This document shows, one piece after another, positions 41,935 to 48,262 of a stretch of DNA of 51,026 nucleotides. Location of the stretch: positions 1 through 51,026 of the forward strand of contig JAUCQC010000174.1 in NCBI GenBank assembly GCA_030372965.1, in the 5' to 3' direction. The translations under genes and the position numbers were made by a program. Origin of the DNA: a bacterium (GTDB lineage Bacteria > Zhuqueibacterota > QNDG01 > DTFT01). The notes beneath the pieces were generated by a model that worked only from the letters and a program-made list of their open reading frames with translations, made no database searches and had not been told where the DNA came from. Positions within the stretch are counted from its first letter, which is position 1. Every line of letters starts with the position of its first letter.

Positions 41935-44900
41935 TTATAATAATCCCCGGCTCTCCAGAAACGCCTCCACCCGGGTCATGATGCCCGCATCGTTCGAGTG
42001 ACTGTCGAACTGTAGGAACAGGAACGGCTTTCCGGCCGCCTCCTCGACGTAATGCCGTATGTATGAATCCGGCCCGCACTTGAAGTTCGACAGATAGATC
42101 AGGTGGCTGTTCGGAAGGTCCCGGCTCCAACGGGCGGCCTGCAGAATGCGGCGGCCGTAGTTCCAGAACATGTGATCGTGCACAGGCTTGATATCCACGC
42201 CATCCAACGGCAGAAAATCCATCGGAAGCACGTTCGCGCCGTACAGCTCCGCCAGCTTGACCGGCACGTTCAGGTTCATGCCGGGATCGTAGACATTGTA
42301 GGGCCTGCCGATCAGGATCACTGCGGGCGCTCCGCTCTCGCGGATGACCTTCAGGGAGAATTCGCCCTTCCGGCGCAGGAAATCCCTGAATTCCGCCTGC
42401 GCCGCGTACGCGGCGGCCACGGCCCCCTGGTTCTCGGCGCGGCTGACGCCCAGACCGGACACGGCGCTGAAGAGCCGCTCCTCGACCCCGGCCCGTCCTT
42501 CGCGGAAGGCCACTGTCGGGCAGAATATCCGGTCCCGGACCGGCTCCAGAACGGATACGTGTTTCGCGATCAGGGGGAAAGTCTGCACCCACGGGCAGAG
42601 AAAGGAAGCCACGCTTTCGAGCGGGTCCTCCTCGTTCACAACATGGGGAAAGAACAGGATGTCCGGATTTTCGGCCATGAGCCGGACGAAATGGCCGTGG
42701 GCCGCCTGCACCGGAAAGCACGGCTCATTGACGCACGCCTCCACGCCCGCGGCCGCGACATCCGGGTCCGTGTGGCCGGAGAACACGCATTCGAATCCGA
42801 TGGATTCGAGATAGGTTTTCCAGAACGGCAGGCGGTCGTGGAAATGAAGGGCCATCGGGATGCCGGCCCGTCCCCGGACGGCCGGACCCGCGGCCGCGGG
42901 TTTCCGGAACGGCTCGAGTTGCCGGTCCCGGACGCGGATCAGGTTCGGCAGAACCGGCTTGCGTTCCGTCTTGGTCCTGCGGCGGTACTTCTCGGAGCAC
43001 TTGTCGCCCCAGTACGATTTCTCGCCCGCGACCGTGAATTCCTCGACCGTGCAGTGGTTCGAGCAGGCCCTGCAGGTGAACTCGCGGAGACTGCGCGGGA
43101 CGCGGTCCAGTTGCCAGCCGCGGAAAGCGGTGGGCTTTCCCCCGGACCTGGACGCGGCCGCGAGCAGGGCCGCGCCGATGGCGCCCAGTATGCCGTTGTG
43201 CGGCGGCACGACAATCTCCCGGTCCAGCACGGTCGCAAAAGCGGCCGCGACCGCGTCGTTGTACGCCGTGCCGCCCTGAAAGAAAACCGTCTCGCCGATC
43301 GGCCGCTTCTTGACGACCCGGTTGAGGTAGTTCTGCGCCACGGACAGGGCGAGACCCGCGATCAGGTCCTCCCGCGGCACGCCCTTCTGGAGATACGGGA
43401 CGATTTCTTTCGCCATGAACACCGTGCACCGCTCTCCGATGCGCAGGGGATGCCGCGATGCCAGGGCCAGGGCCGCGAATTCGTCCTTGATTGCGACGCC
43501 GATCTGGCGGGCCTGTTCCTCCAGGAAGGAGCCGGTTCCAGCGGCGCAGGCCTCGTTGAGGCAGAAATCCGTGACCGTGCCGTCGCGGAGAGAGATGAAC
43601 TTGGAGTCCTGGCCCCCGATTTCGAAAATGGTGTCGACCCTGCGGTCGAGCAGGGTCCGTCCGACATGAACCGCTCCCGTCTTGTGCGCCGTGATCTCAT
43701 CCTTCACCGCGTCCGCGCCCGCCAGCAGGCCGATCAGATCCCTTCCGGATCCGGTGGTGCCGAGACCCAGCACCCGCACGCGGCCGCCGACAGCGGCTTC
43801 CATATCCGCCAGGCTCTCGGTCACCACCTCCACCGGCCGGCCGCGCGTCATGGTATAAATGCCGTGTATCAGCTCCCCGGATTCCGTGATCAACGCCAGA
43901 TTGGTCGACACCGAGCCCACGTCAATGCCGAGATAGGCCGGCACGGTTCCGGAGTCCGGAAAGCGGAAGGGCTGGATTCGATCGCGAAGCAGGACGACTT
44001 TGTCCATGGAGAGGGGGGAGGTGGTGGGGTACGTCGGTTCCGGGTTCCGGGTTCCGGATTCCGGGTTGGATAAACGGGATTCCTGATTCCGAACACGGGA
44101 ATTGAAACCCGTAATCGTCTTTTCCGAACTCGGAACTCGGAACCCGGAACGCGGAACACTCTCCAAGCGTCTTGCGATCTCGGCCGCCCCCACGGCCGCT
44201 GCCCACCGGCCGAGCGGCGGCACGATCCAGTTCCCGTCGCCCAGGCCCAGAAGAAGACGCAGGGCCTCGGCCACGCCGCCGTTTTCGGATACGCCGCCGA
44301 TGAAGGCCACGGGCGGTTCCAGCGTCCGGCCCTTCACCAGGGTTCCCTTGAAATTCCGGGCCACCGCCTCGCACAGGCCCTTCAGGATTTCAGGCGGCAG
44401 GTACCCCCGCTGCTGGGCGTGTATCATGTCGCTCTTCGCGAACACCGAGCACCGGCCGGCCACGGCCGCCGACCGGCGGCCGGCCCGCACCAGGGCCGTG
44501 ACGTCCTCCACGCGGATCTCGAGCCTTTCCACCTGCTGGTCGAAGAAGAGCCCCGTTCCGGCCGCGCATTCGCCGTTTGTCTCGTAATCCTCGATGCGCA
44601 CGGACCCGTCCGCGTCCCGGACGGTGCGGATGATTTTGGCGCTCGCGCCTCCCATTTCGAGCACGGTCCGGACCTCCGGGTGAAGGAGGTTCATGCCCTC
44701 GGCCGCGGCCCGGAATTCGTTCACGGATAGCGCGCCGAGCGCGGCCGCGGCTTCCCGGCCGCCCGACCCGGTCAGACGCGCGCGGCCGGGGTCCAGTCCG
44801 CCCATCGCGGAACGGATGCCTTCGAGAAGGGCGGAGACCGTTCCGGGCGGGTCGCCTCCGTGCCTTTCCCACCGGGAGAGCACGATCGTCATTCCGCCGG

Positions 44901-45039
44901 GCCCGTGCGCGCCCTCCGGCGCGAAAAGACGCGGGCAGCCGTCTGTCAGGCGCCGGGCGGTTTCGGCGGAGGCCAGGGCGGCCAGCTTGACGCTGGCAGA
45001 CCCGACATCCACTCCGATGAATGGAAAATCAGAATGCAT
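41935..45039 (-). CDS. Double-ATPase acyl-CoA dehydratase activator (BadF/BadG/HgdC x2 plus DUF2229, 1034 aa)
   Basis: ATP-driven low-potential electron donor of the HgdC type. Two ASKHA ATPase domains are present: one at about 6-290 (GVDVGSASVKLAAL, EMGGASAKII) and one at 370-640 (GIDVGSVSTNLALI, EIGGQDSKFI). Both keep the cysteine pair that holds the bridging [4Fe-4S] cluster in HgdC dimers: C158/C197 and C498/C538, in CAAGTG and RC(S/T)VF contexts. A DUF2229-type domain follows (about 690-1034) with ACVNEPCFPVQAAHGH, ILIGRPYNVYDPGMN and FKCGPDSYIRHYVEEAAGKP. Residues about 297-340 are a repeat-derived linker (see 44020-44151). No dehydratase genes adjoin, so the partner may be the 420-residue protein downstream. 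Confidence 0.88.
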   Translation of the reverse strand: MHSDFPFIGVDVGSASVKLAALASAETARRLTDGCPRLFAPEGAHGPGGMTIVLSRWERHGGDPPGTVSALLEGIRSAMGGLDPGRARLTGSGGREAAAALGALSVNEFRAAAEGMNLLHPEVRTVLEMGGASAKIIRTVRDADGSVRIEDYETNGECAAGTGLFFDQQVERLEIRVEDVTALVRAGRRSAAVAGRCSVFAKSDMIHAQQRGYLPPEILKGLCEAVARNFKGTLVKGRTLEPPVAFIGGVSENGGVAEALRLLLGLGDGNWIVPPLGRWAAAVGAAEIARRLESVPRSGFRVPSSEKTITGFNSRVRNQESRLSNPESGTRNPEPTYPTTSPLSMDKVVLLRDRIQPFRFPDSGTVPAYLGIDVGSVSTNLALITESGELIHGIYTMTRGRPVEVVTESLADMEAAVGGRVRVLGLGTTGSGRDLIGLLAGADAVKDEITAHKTGAVHVGRTLLDRRVDTIFEIGGQDSKFISLRDGTVTDFCLNEACAAGTGSFLEEQARQIGVAIKDEFAALALASRHPLRIGERCTVFMAKEIVPYLQKGVPREDLIAGLALSVAQNYLNRVVKKRPIGETVFFQGGTAYNDAVAAAFATVLDREIVVPPHNGILGAIGAALLAAASRSGGKPTAFRGWQLDRVPRSLREFTCRACSNHCTVEEFTVAGEKSYWGDKCSEKYRRRTKTERKPVLPNLIRVRDRQLEPFRKPAAAGPAVRGRAGIPMALHFHDRLPFWKTYLESIGFECVFSGHTDPDVAAAGVEACVNEPCFPVQAAHGHFVRLMAENPDILFFPHVVNEEDPLESVASFLCPWVQTFPLIAKHVSVLEPVRDRIFCPTVAFREGRAGVEERLFSAVSGLGVSRAENQGAVAAAYAAQAEFRDFLRRKGEFSLKVIRESGAPAVILIGRPYNVYDPGMNLNVPVKLAELYGANVLPMDFLPLDGVDIKPVHDHMFWNYGRRILQAARWSRDLPNSHLIYLSNFKCGPDSYIRHYVEEAAGKPFLFLQFDSHSNDAGIMTRVEAFLESRGLL
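44020..44151 (-). repeat. GGTTCCGG/GAATTC-type simple repeat forming an in-frame interdomain linker
   Basis: On the plus strand the region reads as imperfect units of GGTTCCGG, GATTCCGG, GAACTCGG and GAACCCGG. Translated on the minus strand it gives SGFRVPSSEK, then SRVRNQESRLSNPESGTRNP, between the two ATPase domains. A similar stretch lies between genes at about 25003-25027. The frame is preserved. Confidence 0.7.
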
Positions 45040-45144
45040 GGGAACCCGGTCGACAATAAAAGAGGAAAGGACCCGCGGCGACGGAACCGGACAAAAGTGT
45101 CGGCCACGCCGTGCCCGAGCGCGGATGGAACAACGGCCGGCCGC

Positions 45145-45981
45145 TCACCGCTTCCCCCGGAACAGGGCCGGAATCAGGTACGCGGCGCCCAGCAGGAGGA
45201 CGATGGCGGCCCCGCTCGGAATGTCCATGACCGCGCTCAAGGCCACGCCCGCGGACGCGAAAACGGCGCACACCGCCGCGGCCGCGATCATCATGCTCCA
45301 GAGGTGTTTCGTGAACCGTCCCGCCAGGGCCGCGGGCAGGGTTAGCAGGGCGATGACCAGAACCGTGCCCACCATGGGCAGGAGAAGCGCCACCGTGAGC
45401 GCCGTGAGCCCGAACAGGAGCATGGACAGGGCGGCCGTGTTCAGCCCCCGGATGCGCGCGAATTCCTCGTCGAAACACACGGCCAGAAGGGGCCGGTACA
45501 GGAGCAGGGCGACGGCCAGCAGAAGCGCGTCGAGCCCCGCGATCATCCAGAGGTCTTTCCGGGTCAGAAGCAGGATGTTGCCGAACAGGTAGCTCATGGG
45601 GTCGACGAATACGGGCGTGAGCGACAGGAACAGCACGCCCGCGGCCATGCCCACCGTCCACACCGATGCGATGACCGTGTCTTCCCGCTCCCCCCCGCGG
45701 CTGTGAACCGACCCGATCACGGCCGCGGAAACGAGTGCGGCCGCGAGCGCGCCCGCTCCGGGCGTGAATCCCGGCCATCCGGTATGGTGGCGGAGAAAAA
45801 CCGCCAGCCCGATGCCGCCGAGCATGGAGTGGGAGATGGACCCCGCGATGGCGCCGATGCGCCGCGCCACGACAATGGGGCCGAGAATGCCGAAAGCCAC
45901 GCTCGACAGAAGCCCCGCGGCCAGCGCGTACCGGAGAAAGGGGAATCCCGGATCCCGCAGCGTCTGCCAGAACTCAGCCAT
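45145..45981 (-). CDS. Metal ABC transporter permease, ZnuB/MntB family (278 aa)
   Basis: Inner-membrane channel of a Zn/Mn-type (cluster 9) importer. About eight hydrophobic helices; family blocks include GPIVVARRIGAIAGSISHSM, a VDPMSYLFGNILLL segment, and ALLTLPAALAGRFTKHLW with the coupling-helix region. Start at ATG 45981, eight bases inside the ATPase gene, with GGGCGGGGG-type purines upstream. Metal specificity cannot be read from sequence. Confidence 0.9.
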   Translation of the reverse strand: MAEFWQTLRDPGFPFLRYALAAGLLSSVAFGILGPIVVARRIGAIAGSISHSMLGGIGLAVFLRHHTGWPGFTPGAGALAAALVSAAVIGSVHSRGGEREDTVIASVWTVGMAAGVLFLSLTPVFVDPMSYLFGNILLLTRKDLWMIAGLDALLLAVALLLYRPLLAVCFDEEFARIRGLNTAALSMLLFGLTALTVALLLPMVGTVLVIALLTLPAALAGRFTKHLWSMMIAAAAVCAVFASAGVALSAVMDIPSGAAIVLLLGAAYLIPALFRGKR

Positions 45982-46726
45982 GTTTTCCCCCGCCCTGCCT
46001 TCCGATGACGCGGTCATGACTCACGCGGTTCAGGCTCTGGTGGTACAGTTCCTGGAGCACGCGGCCCGTCAGCCGCCGGGTCGGGTGCACGGCCACCGAC
46101 CGGTTGACGCAGATGACCCGCTCCACGCCGGCCGGCACGACGCCCGTGTCGTGCGTCACTATGAGAATGGTCGGCTTCCGGCGGAGCCGGGTCAGCCGGT
46201 CGAACAGGGCCTCTTCCACGGCGGGGTCTACGTTCGCGGTCGGTTCGTCCAGCAGTAGAAGTTCGGGATCCCCGACCAGGGCCCTGGCGATGAGCACGCG
46301 CTGGCGCTGTCCGCCCGAGAGGACGGCGTAAAGCCTCTCGGCCTCGTCCCCGAGCCCCATCTCCTCGAGGGCCGAAAGCGCCTTCTCCCGGAAACGGCCT
46401 GAAGCGAAAGGCGAGAAGGACAGGCCGGTCAAAACCGCCTCCAGCGCAGTGATGGGAAACTGGGGATCGTAGAACTGATGCTGGGGCAGGTATCCGATGC
46501 GCCGGTTGGCGGCCGGGGGGGTCCGGCCCAGAACCGAAATCCGTCCGGAGCCGGGCTTGACCAGACCGAGAAGGAGCCGGAGCAAAGTGGTCTTGCCGCC
46601 TCCGTTCGGACCGATGACATACGTGAATTCCCCCCGCCCGACGGAAAACGAAACGTCGCTGAGGATGACGTTCCCGCCGAGCAGGCAGGTCACGTCCGTC
46701 AGACGGATCACATCCCTGGGGCTCAT
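45974..46726 (-). CDS. Metal ABC transporter ATP-binding protein, ZnuC family (250 aa)
   Basis: ATPase of the importer. Walker A GPNGGGKTTLL, Q-loop in YLPQHQFYDPQFP, signature LSGGQRQRVLIARAL, Walker B LLLLDEPTANVD, and H-loop ILIVTHDTG. The protein ends HPTRRLTGRVLQ ... GRQGGGKHG, a His-containing tail. ATG 46726 overlaps the binding-protein stop by four bases. Confidence 0.92.
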   Translation of the reverse strand: MSPRDVIRLTDVTCLLGGNVILSDVSFSVGRGEFTYVIGPNGGGKTTLLRLLLGLVKPGSGRISVLGRTPPAANRRIGYLPQHQFYDPQFPITALEAVLTGLSFSPFASGRFREKALSALEEMGLGDEAERLYAVLSGGQRQRVLIARALVGDPELLLLDEPTANVDPAVEEALFDRLTRLRRKPTILIVTHDTGVVPAGVERVICVNRSVAVHPTRRLTGRVLQELYHQSLNRVSHDRVIGRQGGGKHG

Positions 46727-47670
46727 GGTCTCGCGCCCCCTGCCGCGTCCGCGTCGAGGAAGGACCGGGCCAGCAGGTCCGAAAAAACACGGATCGTCGC
46801 CAACGCGTCACGGCCCAGGGGATCCACGGCGGCGACGGTTCCGCCGATCGCTTTCGCCACGGCTTTCGCCCCGGACGGATCAAACTGCGGCTCCGTGAAC
46901 ACGATCGAGACGCGCTCCTTTCTCGCCTCGCGGACAATGGCCGCGAGGCCCCGGGCCGACGGGCTCTTCCCCTCCGATTCCACGGACATCTGCTTCAGAC
47001 CGTAAGCCGATGCGAACCGGCCGAATGAGGGGTGCGCCGCGAGAAAGGACCGTCCCCGAAAGGGAGCGAGCGATTGTCCGATACCGCGGTCGAGAGAGTC
47101 GATCTCGGCAAGCAGGCGGTTCAGGCGTCCCTGGAAATAAGATTCGGACGCGGGATCCAGCGACTTTAACGCATTAAACAGATCGAGGCTGAGAATCCGG
47201 AGCAGGGGCGGCGAAAGCCAGACATGCGGATCCGTTTCCCCGTGGTCATGGTCCTGATCCCGGTGACGGGAAGACACGCCGTTATCCGGTTCCGGCGCCG
47301 GCCGCAGGCCCGCGCCGAGTCCGGCCACCACCGGGCCCGAAGACCGTCCCTTGAGATTCCGGGCCAGCCTTTCCTCAAAAGGGAATCCGCAGGAGAGAAA
47401 CAGGTCGGACCGGCCGAGAGCCGCGGCCTGGCGCGGCCGGGGTTCGAACGTGTGCGGATTGTCGCCCGGCCTGAGCAAAGTCTCCGCTTGCACCCGATCC
47501 CCGCCGATCCGCTCCGCCAGACCGGCGATGGGCGGAATTCCGGAGAAAAGCCGCAACGGCCGTTCCGCGCCCTGCATGGGGAGCCACGCCGCCAGAAAGA
47601 GGAAGGCCGCGGCCCGGAAAAGGGTCCGCGTGAAATCAAACACGCGAGGCGGACCGGCAATCCTCTTCAT
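46723..47670 (-). CDS. Metal ABC transporter substrate-binding protein, ZnuA family (315 aa)
   Basis: Periplasmic metal-binding protein. A hydrophobic signal (residues 16-32, TLFRAAAFLFLAAWLPMQG) is followed by FSGIPPIAGLAERIGGDRV. Metal ligands expected in this fold: His in GDNPHTFEPRPRQ, His in LAAHPSFGRFASAYG and acidic residue in FTEPQFDP. A His/Asp-rich loop SSRHRDQDHDHGETDPHVWL, typical of zinc-specific members, favours zinc. ATG 47670 overlaps the regulator stop by four bases (ATGA). Confidence 0.9.
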   Translation of the reverse strand: MKRIAGPPRVFDFTRTLFRAAAFLFLAAWLPMQGAERPLRLFSGIPPIAGLAERIGGDRVQAETLLRPGDNPHTFEPRPRQAAALGRSDLFLSCGFPFEERLARNLKGRSSGPVVAGLGAGLRPAPEPDNGVSSRHRDQDHDHGETDPHVWLSPPLLRILSLDLFNALKSLDPASESYFQGRLNRLLAEIDSLDRGIGQSLAPFRGRSFLAAHPSFGRFASAYGLKQMSVESEGKSPSARGLAAIVREARKERVSIVFTEPQFDPSGAKAVAKAIGGTVAAVDPLGRDALATIRVFSDLLARSFLDADAAGGARP

Positions 47671-47990
47671 TTCCGGCTCCCTTTCCCCTCCGGTTCTTTC
47701 TGTTTGTCCGGATGGAGAGCCGCGCCGAACTCACCTGAACAGACCAGATGCAGGGCGTGGCAGTCCGCGCATTCGGCCACATGGTGCTTTCGGCTGAAGG
47801 ACCGCCAGTGCTCGAGCTGATCCGGGGAGAGAAGGCCCTGTCCCTTGCAGAGGGGGCAGATGTTCCCGGACGCGGACAGGATGGCGGAACGGATGAACTC
47901 GGACCGGTTCGGAACGCCTTTCATCGCATCGCGAAGAGCGGCATCCACCTTGAAAGTGATCACATCGCGTTTGGCCTTTTGTCCAGCCAT
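47667..47990 (-). CDS. Ribbon-helix-helix protein with Cys/His metal-binding tail, probable metal-responsive regulator (107 aa)
   Basis: Residues 5-40 fit a CopG/Arc-type ribbon-helix-helix fold: strand KRDVITFKVDAAL, helix RDAMKG, and helix NRSEFIRSAILSA. The second half carries C45xxC48, H69/H70, C74xxC77H78, H81 and C84, enough for one zinc-ribbon-like or iron site. It heads the metal-uptake operon in an ATGA overlap with the binding-protein gene, which points to autoregulation of metal import. GGGAG lies six bases before ATG 47990. It differs from NikR, which has an ACT-type nickel domain, and from Zur/MntR, the usual regulators of such operons. The function is inferred from fold and position. 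Confidence 0.75.
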   Translation of the reverse strand: MAGQKAKRDVITFKVDAALRDAMKGVPNRSEFIRSAILSASGNICPLCKGQGLLSPDQLEHWRSFSRKHHVAECADCHALHLVCSGEFGAALHPDKQKEPEGKGSRK

Positions 47991-48035
47991 CGGACACTCC
48001 CAATCTGCTCAGGAACGGATGGATTGCCGGATAAG

Positions 48036-48096
48036 GTAATACAATGTAATACGAAAATCAAGAAAAAACATCAAAACCTGTAATAATTTGTAACCC
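48036..48096. promoter_or_regulatory. Promoter and phased direct repeats before the metal-uptake operon
   Basis: Minus-strand promoter: -35 TTGATG (complement of 48069-48074), 17-base spacer, -10 TATTAC (complement of 48046-48051). Direct repeats GTAATAC start at 48036 and 48046, exactly 10 bp apart, and the second overlaps the -10. A degenerate pair (GTAATAA at 48080, GTAACCC at 48090) has the same 10-bp spacing, 44 bp away. One-turn phasing of short repeats suits cooperative binding of RHH dimers, most simply the regulator encoded just downstream. Confidence 0.5.
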
Positions 48097-48175
48097 ATCG
48101 ATTTATCCTGTCATCATCGCCAAAAACAACAAAACTTTTTAACGGGTTTGGTGTTATATTCAATGTCCTTTGGAT

Positions 48176-48212
48176 GAATCTGACAGCGAGCGCATTCCCC
48201 CGCTTCGCGGGG
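48176..48212 (-). repeat. Intergenic repeat, copy D (partial), in the receptor gene leader
   Basis: Minus strand: hairpin CCCCGC/GCGGGG (48198-48203 / 48207-48212), then GGAATGCGCTCGCTGTCAG, matching the 3' module of copy A (32702-32726) almost base for base. It sits 51 bases upstream of the receptor ATG and would be transcribed as a stem-loop in its leader. Confidence 0.7.
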
Positions 48213-48262
48213 AGCTTCAATCGCATGATCATAAGCCATTGTCACTCACAAGGAGTTCATGT

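Noticed and set aside
47667-47990. Antitoxin of a toxin-antitoxin pair (RHH fold)
   Set aside because: No toxin-like gene adjoins; it overlaps a metal-binding-protein gene by four bases and carries a Cys/His metal site, which fits metal regulation better.
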